Shown here piece by piece: positions 1-7,425 of a stretch of 64,000 nt of DNA. Made by a program: the position numbers and the translations under genes. Origin of the DNA: Microbulbifer aggregans (lineage in GTDB: Bacteria > Pseudomonadota > Gammaproteobacteria > Pseudomonadales > Cellvibrionaceae); assembly GCF_020524005.1 (NCBI RefSeq), contig NZ_JAIVKK010000001.1, positions 248,001 to 312,000 of the forward strand. Reading direction: 5' to 3'. A model generated the notes under the pieces. The model did not search any database, was not told the DNA's origin, and saw nothing but the letters and a program-made list of their open reading frames with translations. The stretch's first letter is position 1, and the number at the start of each line of letters is the position of its first letter.

Positions 1-273
1 CTGCCGCCAGCCATGCGCAAAGAGTATGCCGTGCACGTGGCGAACCTTACCGGGTGCGCACCGCAACTGCTGATCTCCTTTGACTACGACCAGAGCCTGC
101 TGCCGGGCCCGCCGTTCTGTGTGGATGACGACGAGGTAGGGCAGTTGTACAGCCGCGCTTATGAGTTGGAACTGGTCGAGGCCGTCGCAGTCCCCGGGGG
201 GCTGAAAGGCAAAGTCGCTGCGCTGGAGAAAGTGTGGCAGTTGCAGCCCAGCGCCCACCGTAATGCCGGCTGA
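1..273 (+). CDS. Thiopurine S-methyltransferase, C-terminal part (cut by window edge)
   Basis: This is the 3' end of a gene that begins left of the window; the reading frame is open from base 1. The visible residues contain a TPMT-like ending: LLISFDYDQ, then GPPFCVDDDEV and a VPGGLKGKVAALEKVW tail. TPMT-family enzymes use S-adenosylmethionine to methylate thiopurines, and bacterial members also methylate selenium and tellurium compounds. The SAM-binding half is outside the window, so the call rests on the C-terminal signature only. The ATG at 13 is internal, not the start. No terminator hairpin follows the stop. Confidence 0.72.
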   Translation: MPPAMRKEYAVHVANLTGCAPQLLISFDYDQSLLPGPPFCVDDDEVGQLYSRAYELELVEAVAVPGGLKGKVAALEKVWQLQPSAHRNAG

Positions 274-323
274 AAAAAATAGAGTTATTCCCGGATTGAC
301 CGGATGAACACAAGGGACAAACG

Positions 324-839
324 ATGAACTCCAAATTTAAATCCCGGGCAATGGGATTGATCTTTTCTGTGGTGAGCCTTCTGGTAGCCGGCCCGATCTT
401 CGCCGCACCCAGTGCTCAACACGAGAAGCAGCAATCCGCCATTGCTGAACAGCTGGACCAGTTCCACCAGACCGCGGCCAACGCGGACGGCGAGACCTAC
501 TTCAACCTGTTCAGCAAAGACGGTGTCTTTATCGGCACCGATGCCAGCGAGCGCTGGACCCTGGACGCCTTCAAGAAATTTGCCGAGCCCTATTTCAGCC
601 AGGGCAAAGGCTGGACCTACGTACCGCGGGACCGGACCATCGTGGTTCACGGCGATGTGGCCTGGTTCGATGAGTTGCTCGATAGCGAATCCTACGGCGA
701 GTGCCGTGGTAGTGGCGTACTGGTCAAAGAAAACGGGCAGTGGAAAATCGCCCAGTACAACCTGCATTTCCCGATCCCGAATGACCTGGCCAAACAGATT
801 ACCCAGATGATCAAGGCCCATGCCTCAAAAGACGGGTAA
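324..839 (+). CDS. Secreted SnoaL/NTF2-like protein
   Basis: A 171-residue protein whose first ~27 residues form a signal peptide (basic start, hydrophobic stretch, cut after IFAA). The mature part has the size and pattern of the SnoaL-like/NTF2-like fold: a leading helix (AIAEQLDQFHQTAANAD), then F-x-KDGVFIGTDASERWT, and a final GVLVKENGQWKIAQYNLHF strand pair. Such domains form a small cone-shaped pocket and are usually periplasmic binding or enzyme-like proteins of unknown substrate. A good ribosome site (AAGGGACAAACG) precedes the ATG. The gene stands alone, 50 bases after the TPMT stop. The fold is a confident call; the function is unknown. Confidence 0.75.
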   Translation: MNSKFKSRAMGLIFSVVSLLVAGPIFAAPSAQHEKQQSAIAEQLDQFHQTAANADGETYFNLFSKDGVFIGTDASERWTLDAFKKFAEPYFSQGKGWTYVPRDRTIVVHGDVAWFDELLDSESYGECRGSGVLVKENGQWKIAQYNLHFPIPNDLAKQITQMIKAHASKDG

Positions 840-871
840 TACGGGGCGGTAACGGCGAAGGTTGTGGAGGG

Positions 872-1192
872 TTATTCTTGGTCTGGCCTGGATTGTCTTG
901 GGTGGCCGAATAAATCCCGCAGTTCATCCTTCGCCTCTTCGAGAATCTTTTTTCGTTCCTCGGGCAGGTTTTCCCCGGCTCGGTTGATATAGAACGTGAG
1001 CATCGACATGGCGGACCTGAACGGCGCTGACTTGCGCCTGTGGCTCTGTTCTGCCGATCTCTTCAGGGATAGCGCAATCTCTTTGGGATCCTCAAGCGTG
1101 AATACGCCAGTTTCCAGGTCCAGAGCGTCGCTGGTTTCGGTGACCCGTTGCGACCACTTTTTGTTGCTGTCTATCTTCTCCGGCGTTTTCAC
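872..1192 (-). CDS. DUF3175 family protein
   Basis: A 106-residue soluble, charged protein matching the DUF3175 pattern I know: KKWSQRVTETSDALDLE, then GVFTLEDPKEIALSLKRSAE, RRKSAPFRSAMSMLTFYINRAG and a helical acidic tail. Members are small and widespread in proteobacteria, with no established role. The start used is a GTG; no strong ribosome site is visible upstream, so the start is uncertain by a few codons. It is convergent with the SnoaL-like gene, with 32 bases between the stops. Confidence 0.7.
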   Translation of the reverse strand: MKTPEKIDSNKKWSQRVTETSDALDLETGVFTLEDPKEIALSLKRSAEQSHRRKSAPFRSAMSMLTFYINRAGENLPEERKKILEEAKDELRDLFGHPRQSRPDQE

Positions 1193-1274
1193 GTCCCAGA
1201 CCCCGGGGGTTCTAATTCAGTAAGTTCTACCGCAAAGCGTAGTAACGCCTGTTAGGGTCAGCAATTCGCCCCAT

Positions 1275-2501
1275 TTATAAGGGTTTCGGTATGGCGCTCG
1301 CTGGCGTGTCGCGCTGTTCCACGACACGGCCGGCAAAAAATACCAGTAGACCGCCAATGGCCAGCAGTGCACCGACCGGGCCAGTGATCGACCAGGCAAA
1401 TCCTGCGTTGATCGCAACCCCCGCCAGCCAGGCACCGAGGGCATTGGCGAGGTTGAAGGCGGCGTGGTTGAGCGAGGCCGCCATTGTCTGGCCGCCTTCC
1501 GCCACGTCCATCAGGCGCGTCTGCACCGCAGGGCCCAGTGCCATGGCGGTGCCCACCAGTCCGACAAACAGGATGCCCGGCCATACGTAATCCGCGGCAA
1601 AATAGAATCCCGCCTGAACCACGACACACCAGGTCAAAATCAGCGGAAACGCCCGCAACACGTTCCAGTCCACGATCCGCGCGCCGAGCAGGTTACCGGC
1701 AATAGCACCGAGACCGAATACGACCAGTACCAGTGGCCCGAGCGATTCCGCCATGCCCGCCTGCTGGGTCAGCGTCGGCATTACATAGCTGAATACAGAG
1801 AACATACCGCCGAAGCCGATACTGGCGATCCCGAGGGTAAACAGTACCCGGTGTTTCGCCAGGGCTGACAGCTCCCGTGCCGGGCTGGCATCCGGGTCTT
1901 GCGGCTGCAGCGGGACGAAGCGCCACACCATCAGTGCCGTGAGCAATGCCACGATCCCCACGCCCACAAAGGCGACCTGCCAGCCGAGCATATTGCCCGC
2001 CCAGGTGGCGAGTGGTGCGCCGAGCAGGATCGCCACGGTAAGGCCCGTCATTACCCGTGCCACCGCGCGCGCCCGTTGATTGGGCGGCACTGCGGTCGCG
2101 GCCACCAGCGATGCCACGCCAAAATAGGCCCCGTGGGGCAGACCGGCCATAAAGCGCAGACCGATAAAGGACCAGAAGCCCGGTGCGAACGCGCTGGCGA
2201 TATTGCCCACCGCGAACACCAGCATCAGTGTAATCAGCAGCGCCCGCCGCGGCGCCCGTGCCGCCAGCAGGGCAATGATCGGGGCACCCACCACCACGCC
2301 GAGGGCATAACTGCTGATTGCGTATCCCACTTCCGGTGCACTGACCCCGAGGTCAGTCGCCACCCGGTTCATCAGTCCCATAATCACAAACTCGCCGGTA
2401 CCAATACCAAAGCCACCCAGGGCCAGGGCAAATTCGGCGAGGCGGGAATGTGTCGGCGCTCCGGCCGCGGCAGCCGCGGTGGTGGAGGAGGGTGAATGCA
2501 T
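1275..2501 (-). CDS. MFS transporter, DHA1/AraJ-like efflux pump
   Basis: A 408-residue integral membrane protein with twelve hydrophobic segments, in the drug:proton antiporter-1 group. The first segment carries FGIGTGEFVIMGL, typical of the AraJ/YdhP/PbuE-like sugar and drug efflux branch. The A-loop region (LAARAPRRALL) and the GLPHGAYFG segment follow. It would export small molecules using the proton gradient; the substrate cannot be told from sequence. An AAGGA ribosome site sits 8 bases before the ATG. The Ala-rich cytoplasmic N-terminus is not conserved in the family. No regulator is adjacent. Confidence 0.82.
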   Translation of the reverse strand: MHSPSSTTAAAAAGAPTHSRLAEFALALGGFGIGTGEFVIMGLMNRVATDLGVSAPEVGYAISSYALGVVVGAPIIALLAARAPRRALLITLMLVFAVGNIASAFAPGFWSFIGLRFMAGLPHGAYFGVASLVAATAVPPNQRARAVARVMTGLTVAILLGAPLATWAGNMLGWQVAFVGVGIVALLTALMVWRFVPLQPQDPDASPARELSALAKHRVLFTLGIASIGFGGMFSVFSYVMPTLTQQAGMAESLGPLVLVVFGLGAIAGNLLGARIVDWNVLRAFPLILTWCVVVQAGFYFAADYVWPGILFVGLVGTAMALGPAVQTRLMDVAEGGQTMAASLNHAAFNLANALGAWLAGVAINAGFAWSITGPVGALLAIGGLLVFFAGRVVEQRDTPASAIPKPL

Positions 2502-2664
2502 GGGGAATCCTTACAGCTTGAGAGTTCGCCTGCTGCCTGGCAGGCGGAGCGCGGCAATGTAACGGAATGTCGTCTGACTGGCGAGGACTCTGGCGCTATA
2601 CATCAGTCCAGATGGCCTCGCGATATGCGGGATGGAGCGCTCTAAAGAGCCTGTCCGGCCTGTA

Positions 2665-3120
2665 TTAGTCTGGAATGGAGGCCAACTGTTGATTTACCCA
2701 CTGCACAAACTGCGCTTTGGGCAGGGCGCCAGACAAGCGTGCGATTTCGCGGCCGCGGTGGAATACCATCAGCGTGGGGATGGAGCGGATCTGGAATGCG
2801 GCCGCGGTTTGCTGGTTGGCTTCTGTATCCAGCTTTACGAATACCGTCTGTGTGGCCATCTCCGCGGCAACCTGGCTGAACACCGGAGCGAACTGTTGGC
2901 AGGGACCGCACCAAGTCGCCCAGAAGTCCACCACTACCGGCAGGTCGCTCTTGTCGATGAAGCGGCGAAAATTGGCGTCGGTGGCACTGATCGGATGACG
3001 GCCAACCAGCGGCGCGCGGCACTTGCCACACAGGGGGCGATCGCCCAGTCTTTGCCTAGGTACCCGGTTCGGGGTGGTGCAGGACGGGCAGACGATCTGG
3101 GTGAGCTGTGCGTCGGACAT
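2665..3120 (-). CDS. trxC: Thioredoxin 2 with N-terminal zinc finger
   Basis: A 151-residue protein. The N-terminal zinc-binding module has two Cys pairs (Cys11/14 and Cys31/34), followed by a thioredoxin fold with the active site WCGPC at 70-74 and the cis-proline loop IRSIPTLMVF. This layout is specific to TrxC rather than TrxA. It reduces protein disulfides in the cytoplasm with electrons from thioredoxin reductase and helps under oxidative stress. The start has a strong GGAGAT ribosome site. The next gene upstream on the same strand is the GFA-fold gene; a shared transcript is possible but not shown. Confidence 0.93.
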   Translation of the reverse strand: MSDAQLTQIVCPSCTTPNRVPRQRLGDRPLCGKCRAPLVGRHPISATDANFRRFIDKSDLPVVVDFWATWCGPCQQFAPVFSQVAAEMATQTVFVKLDTEANQQTAAAFQIRSIPTLMVFHRGREIARLSGALPKAQFVQWVNQQLASIPD

Positions 3121-3163
3121 CGAAATATCTCCTCAATCAGGCTGGGTGGAATTGTGAACCAGC

Positions 3164-3511
3164 CTAGAAGGAAGCGCCATCCACCTGCCGGATTTTCAAC
3201 GTTTTCAGCAACTCCGGATCGGCCATGCGCGCATTCACGGCAATCCGTTTCACCGGGCATTTTTCCGTGGTGATGTAGTGTGTCACACAGCCGCAGTTAT
3301 GGCAGCGGTGGTGCTCGATATCCCGGTCTCCCCAGATATAAACGCTCTTCACCGGGCTCTGGTAATGAATGGCGACATCACCGGGTTCATAGTAAGCCCA
3401 AAGGCCCGCGTATCTTCGGCACAAAGAGCAGTTACAGCTCGTGACCTCTGCAGGTAGTGTGGCGACTTCAATACTGATGTTGCCGCAGTGGCAGCTGCCG
3501 AACACTTTCAT
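3164..3511 (-). CDS. GFA-family (CENP-V fold) zinc protein
   Basis: A 115-residue protein with the cysteine pattern of the glutathione-dependent formaldehyde-activating (GFA) family: SCHCG near the start, CNCSLCRR, and a late HRCHNCGC. These residues bind structural and catalytic zinc. Most family members are not proven formaldehyde enzymes, so only the fold is claimed. The ATG at 3511 (MKVFGSCHC) matches the usual family start; an upstream in-frame codon would add 14 unlike residues. It lies between trxC and a DUF2269 gene on the same strand. A second GFA-fold gene is at 18079-18477. Confidence 0.8.
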   Translation of the reverse strand: MKVFGSCHCGNISIEVATLPAEVTSCNCSLCRRYAGLWAYYEPGDVAIHYQSPVKSVYIWGDRDIEHHRCHNCGCVTHYITTEKCPVKRIAVNARMADPELLKTLKIRQVDGASF

Positions 3512-3557
3512 TGGCTGAATCTCTCGGTGGCATCGCTCCGGTAATACACACAAGCAC

Positions 3558-4037
3558 CTAAATGACCGGGAATGGTTTGAAAACCATTAGCCAGAAAATA
3601 ATCAAAACCGAGGCGAATGCTGGTATGCCCAGTGCAACCCAGTATCGCATCAGCTTCTTGAAATCGGGGGTTAGTTGGCCTGATACCAGCGAGGCCTCAG
3701 CCAGTGACTTCAGGCGGTATTGAATCATGAGCACCGGAAGCCAGCAGATCCCGATAAACAGGAAAAGTGCAATCACCAAATAAAACCAGGTCGAAGAGAA
3801 AGAATATCCAAGTTTGTACATCAGGAGCACACCTGTCACAAACTGGGTTGCCACAGCCGGTGCAGTAAAAAGCCAGTCGGCGAGCACGACGTGGCGTGCA
3901 GTTACGGCTATAGCGGCAATGTTCGAGGAACGACTTGCCATATACATGAAAAAGGCGATACCCGTTCCTGTACCCGCGACTACCACGGCCCCGAGGATAT
4001 GTATCATTCTCAATAGGAAGTAGCTTTCCAACGTCAT
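3558..4037 (-). CDS. DUF2269 family integral membrane protein
   Basis: A 159-residue protein with four predicted membrane helices. It matches DUF2269 as I know it: the first helix LLRMIHILGAVVVAGTG, then ARHVVLADWLFTAPAVATQFVTG, CWLPVLMIQYRLK, and a final IIFWLMVFKPF. The function of the family is unknown. Histidines in the first helices could hold a cofactor, but that is speculation. The stop is only 46 bases before the GFA-fold gene on the same strand. Confidence 0.72.
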   Translation of the reverse strand: MTLESYFLLRMIHILGAVVVAGTGTGIAFFMYMASRSSNIAAIAVTARHVVLADWLFTAPAVATQFVTGVLLMYKLGYSFSSTWFYLVIALFLFIGICWLPVLMIQYRLKSLAEASLVSGQLTPDFKKLMRYWVALGIPAFASVLIIFWLMVFKPFPVI

Positions 4038-4214
4038 CTACCCAGTTCGACCTTATTCAAATTTAAACATATGAAAGGCACAGCGTCGCTGGTGCAGTAA
4101 ATGTTTCATCCACCTGTGAGAAGCGGTGGCCGATATCGGGGCAAGAGGACACATGGCAGATTACCAGGAAGCGAATGCTTTCACGTCCACTTCCTGGCAG
4201 CTCCGAACCGTAGC

Positions 4215-4958
4215 TCAATCATCCTGCTCAAGAATCATCCGGTGATTCAATGGTTGCACCGGGCGGAAGTTGCCGCTGTAGAAGCTCTCGAACTGTGCCA
4301 GTTGCTTCGGGCTGGCTTCCAAAGGCTCATCCATTACGAACCACTCAACCCCTTCAGAGCAGGGGGGTGTGGTGAGTGAGCCGGAGTAATGGAAGTACTC
4401 GCGGTCTTCCGGCAGCAGCCTGCGGGGATTGATGGTGGCGCCATCGACCAGAATCTCTCCCTTTTGTGCCGGGGCATTATTCAGGATGGCTTGCAGAGTA
4501 GGGTTGTAGTCACCGGCTTCAAATAACACGCCGACAACGGCCAGCTGGCCTTCGTCGTTGCCGTGAACAAAGTGCACTTCCAGCGGGTATTGCATCCCCA
4601 TTACCGTATGTTCACTCCCTGCATGGAAATGGAATTGCAGTAATTGATACTCGCCATACAGGCGGGTATCGAAAGAGCTGCCAGCTTCTACCGGCACTTT
4701 CAGCGCGTGGCCATTGTTTACCACTTTAAGGCGGGTGGGGTTGTAGCGCAGCCGTAAGTTGTTCAGGCCTTCATCCTCAATGGTATGAAGGATGTCAACG
4801 GGTGATTGCTCAGAACCCAGGGCGCACATGGCGTACTCCGGGGCAAGGTTGCCCCAGTGGTCGGGGCCGGTGTGGCCTTCATAGCTCCAGCTTTCGGCCA
4901 GGGTCTGGCTGCATAGTGCGAGGGCTGCGAGCCCAAAAGCGATGGTGCGTTTTTGCAT
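4215..4958 (-). CDS. Periplasmic alpha-class carbonic anhydrase
   Basis: A 247-residue protein with a signal peptide cut near residue 21. The mature enzyme carries the alpha-CA landmarks: WGNL, EQSPVDI, and the zinc ligands His110 and His112 (QFHFHAGSEH) plus His129 (EVHFVH). The TTPPCSEGVEWFV substrate-loop segment and NHRMIL follow. Cys45 and the TTPPC cysteine can form the family's disulfide. It converts CO2 and water to bicarbonate in the periplasm. An AAGGAAA ribosome site precedes the ATG. The gene is isolated, with an AT-rich spacer upstream. Confidence 0.94.
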   Translation of the reverse strand: MQKRTIAFGLAALALCSQTLAESWSYEGHTGPDHWGNLAPEYAMCALGSEQSPVDILHTIEDEGLNNLRLRYNPTRLKVVNNGHALKVPVEAGSSFDTRLYGEYQLLQFHFHAGSEHTVMGMQYPLEVHFVHGNDEGQLAVVGVLFEAGDYNPTLQAILNNAPAQKGEILVDGATINPRRLLPEDREYFHYSGSLTTPPCSEGVEWFVMDEPLEASPKQLAQFESFYSGNFRPVQPLNHRMILEQDD

Positions 4959-5455
4959 GGTGTTTCCTTTCGATTTTTGTTTTGTCGTTATTAGGTGTCT
5001 CCTAAGACGCGCGCATATTAGCGACCGGGATTATTTGTCGAGTGTAAAACCACACAAAATTCATGGTTTTTTATCGAAGCGGGTGGTTAATCACAGGTAC
5101 GTGAAATACTGGAGCAAGGAAGTAGCGGTAAATAACGCGCAGAATTTCTGGAATTAATACCTATGCGCGAATTAGTAGTGACAAGGATATTGAATGCGTG
5201 TTGAGTAAATGCGTACCAGTTTAGGCTGTATAGGTAGGTTGAATTCTGCAGAGAAGGTTTAAATTATGTTTTTTATATAGAGGTGTTAAGTGAGGAGGAA
5301 AGCTTGTAATTGGTACACCGGTTTGAAATTCAATTTCGAAACATTATGGTTATTTTAAAAATTAACGGGAGGGGAATTTGAATACGTCGGAAATAATATG
5401 CGTTATCCGGCTGTAAAGGGCGGGAGCCGTTTCATCACTCCCACCCGGGACCCAG
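4959..5455. other. AT-rich spacer, no gene seen
   Basis: About 500 bases between the carbonic anhydrase start and the stop of the next lipoprotein. It is clearly richer in A and T than its neighbours. It should hold the carbonic anhydrase promoter, but no convincing -35/-10 pair stands out. An open frame at 4942-5157 has no ribosome site or gene-like codon use and is not called. No RNA gene was recognised. Confidence 0.5.
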
Positions 5456-5791
5456 TTACTCGGAAATCCTGGTTAGTCGTACACCATCCACGACCATCTG
5501 CCACTCGCCGTCAACCTGATGCGGCGGTTCGCTCACCTCAAAGGTAGAGCTGATTGGGCCGATGCCGACAATAAAGTCGTCGCCCTGAAACTCTTTAATC
5601 GGACCGTTAATCGATCGGGAGGTATTGCCTTTGCTCAAACTGTAATTCACGCCTCCGTCGAGCGAAATGTACAGTTCCATCGGCCCGCCACGCCAATACC
5701 CCGAATAGAGCAGCTTTTCCGGTGGTAGTGGCTCGCTACAGGCAAATAGCAGTGCGGATAGCAGCAGGATCAGTCCGAGTTTTAGTTTCAT
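5456..5791 (-). CDS. Small lipoprotein of unknown function
   Basis: A 111-residue protein with a signal peptide ending in the lipobox LLFAC, so Cys18 should be lipidated and the protein anchored in a membrane. The rest is a short beta-rich domain (MELYISLDGGVNYSLSKGN, DDFIVGIGPISSTFEV, ending in a WQMVVDGVRLTRI strand). I do not recognise a named family. An AGGGAAT ribosome site precedes the ATG. It stands alone on the minus strand. Confidence 0.65.
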   Translation of the reverse strand: MKLKLGLILLLSALLFACSEPLPPEKLLYSGYWRGGPMELYISLDGGVNYSLSKGNTSRSINGPIKEFQGDDFIVGIGPISSTFEVSEPPHQVDGEWQMVVDGVRLTRISE

Positions 5792-5950
5792 ATTATTCCC
5801 TAAATAATGCGAGCCTCGGTATTCGCCGATTCATCGCATGTCCAGCTCATTATCAAGCGGAATATTTTACGTTGGAAATCACGCCGAAATCTACCGGCCG
5901 GGATGATCCATTCGAATAGGGAATAGGGAATGGGTGGCGAACTTGAGTAA

Positions 5951-6379
5951 TTAGTCTTGCCTTAAGATATTGATATCCTTGAGCCAGTTGAGCGCGAGCG
6001 CAGGCCAGGCGGTATCGGGAGAGTGATCTCGCCTTAGGCCGAACGCATGCCCGCCGCGGGCAAAAAGGTGAACCTCTGCCGGAACCCCGGCGGTATTGAG
6101 TGCTCGAGCATACAGCGTACTGTTGCAGATCTTGTTAACCGGGTCGTCCCATGCCTGCAGCAGAAAAGTCGGCGGGGTGTTTTTGGTGGTCTGGATACTG
6201 GGGTCGAGCTTGCCGCCGCGACGACAGAGGTGTCCGGGGAAGAACAGGATGGCAAAGTCCGGGCGGCTATCAGCATTGGGCTTTGACGGCTCCTGCCGGG
6301 TAACCTGCTCAGCGCTGGCGATCGCCGAAAACGGAACAAAGATGGACAAAATTAGGGTGAGCAATTGCCTTTTAATCAT
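5951..6379 (-). pseudogene. Truncated secreted alpha/beta-hydrolase (acetyl-xylan/BD-FAE-type esterase)
   Basis: The 142-residue frame has an intact signal peptide (cut near residue 23) joined after about 15 residues to only the C-terminal third of an alpha/beta-hydrolase: FAILFFPGHLC, NTPPTFLLQAWDDPV, YARALNTAGVPAEVHLFARGGHAFG. The acid (Asp78/79) and histidine (His111) of the triad are present. The oxyanion region and the nucleophile Ser in G-x-S-x-G are missing. Family members are around 300 residues. The simplest reading is an in-frame internal deletion. A GGAGAG ribosome site is kept, so a product may still be made, but it should not be a working esterase. Confidence 0.7.
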
Positions 6380-6400
6380 CTCTCCGTCCTGTTGGATCTG

Positions 6401-6985
6401 TCAGGTGTTTTTCCGCCACGCAAATTCCATTTGCCGGGCTGTGCTATTGGCCAGTTCAGACCCAAGCAGCCTTGAAACCAAATGCAGGCTCATATCAATG
6501 CCGGCCGAGATACCGCCGGAGGTGATGAACTTCCCTTCATCGACCCACCGCACAGATTCCACTACCGTCAGGTCGGGGTGAGAACGCCTGAGGTCAGGGA
6601 TGTCTTCCCAGTGGGTCGTGACCTTGAGCCCCGATAGCAATCCCGCTTCGGCTAGAATGAAGGCTCCGGTGCACACAGACGCAACTGTGTCGGCCTTTTC
6701 TGAAGTGGCGGCTACCCACTGGATTACCTCGGGTTTATCCAGCTCGCCGGTATGCACACCGCCCACAACAATCAATACATCGATATCGGGGTGACGGCTG
6801 AAATCGTAATGCGGGTTAACACTAAAGCCCCCTCTGGCCGCCACCGGTGTACTGTTCTCGGCCACAAGAAACACATTGAACGGCTCTCCGTCACTGGCAA
6901 GCCGGTTTGCTGTTGAAAACACCTCAAAAGGTCCGGAAAAATCCAGCACCTCGGCATTTTCATAAATATAAATGCCTACATTCAT
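6401..6985 (-). CDS. DJ-1/PfpI family protein (isonitrile-hydratase-like)
   Basis: A 194-residue single-domain protein of the class I glutamine-amidotransferase-like fold. It has the opening YIYENAEVLDFSGPFEVF, the VLIVVGG strand, and the nucleophile elbow VASVCTGAF with Cys105, followed by VTTHWED and SGGISAGIDMSLHLV. This pattern is typical of the PfpI branch that includes isonitrile hydratase and the N-terminal domain of FtrA-type AraC regulators. No DNA-binding domain is fused here. The substrate is unknown. It ends 21 bases before the truncated esterase and may be co-transcribed with it. Confidence 0.8.
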   Translation of the reverse strand: MNVGIYIYENAEVLDFSGPFEVFSTANRLASDGEPFNVFLVAENSTPVAARGGFSVNPHYDFSRHPDIDVLIVVGGVHTGELDKPEVIQWVAATSEKADTVASVCTGAFILAEAGLLSGLKVTTHWEDIPDLRRSHPDLTVVESVRWVDEGKFITSGGISAGIDMSLHLVSRLLGSELANSTARQMEFAWRKNT

Positions 6986-7065
6986 TCTGCTATTCCCTTA
7001 AACACTGAACGATCCGGCTTACGCTAGGGGCTCCCGGTTTGTTCAGGCATTCCAACTTAACGGAC

Positions 7066-7266
7066 TCAGGTGGTTGGCTTATGGCCCAGCATACGCGCTG
7101 GCAGCATGAATACTGCACGGAGGAAGGCAAACAGGGCTTCAAACGTGATGCCGATCAGGCGAAACGGCAATGACAGGAGCCAGATAAATGGCCACAGCAG
7201 GAGTGCGAGTAGCGCGAGCGGCCAGCACAGAACGAACAGTATCAGCCAAAGCAGGAATTTGAGCAT
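7066..7266 (-). CDS. Small hydrophobic membrane protein
   Basis: A 66-residue protein made almost wholly of two hydrophobic stretches: residues 3-30, rich in Leu and Trp, and residues 32-58. The tail is short and basic. Proteins of this kind are conserved but uncharacterised in gammaproteobacteria. An AGGACA ribosome site lies just before the ATG. There is no functional clue from the neighbours. Confidence 0.6.
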   Translation of the reverse strand: MLKFLLWLILFVLCWPLALLALLLWPFIWLLSLPFRLIGITFEALFAFLRAVFMLPARMLGHKPTT

Positions 7267-7425
7267 CGGGTGTCCTTGTCGGAAACAGTGATGGTGCGAA
7301 CTCTATTGTTCTTTCGCATCCGGTGTTTGCCCCCCGTACCCTCGCGGTGAGCGAGGGCAGGGTGGCCAACAGTCTACGACCGATTCGGATTTACTGCACT
7401 CCTGGAAAGGACAGTTGGAGGCGGA

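Noticed and set aside
4942-5157. A 71-codon plus-strand frame in the carbonic anhydrase upstream spacer
   Set aside because: It overlaps the divergent gene start and has no ribosome site or recognisable sequence.
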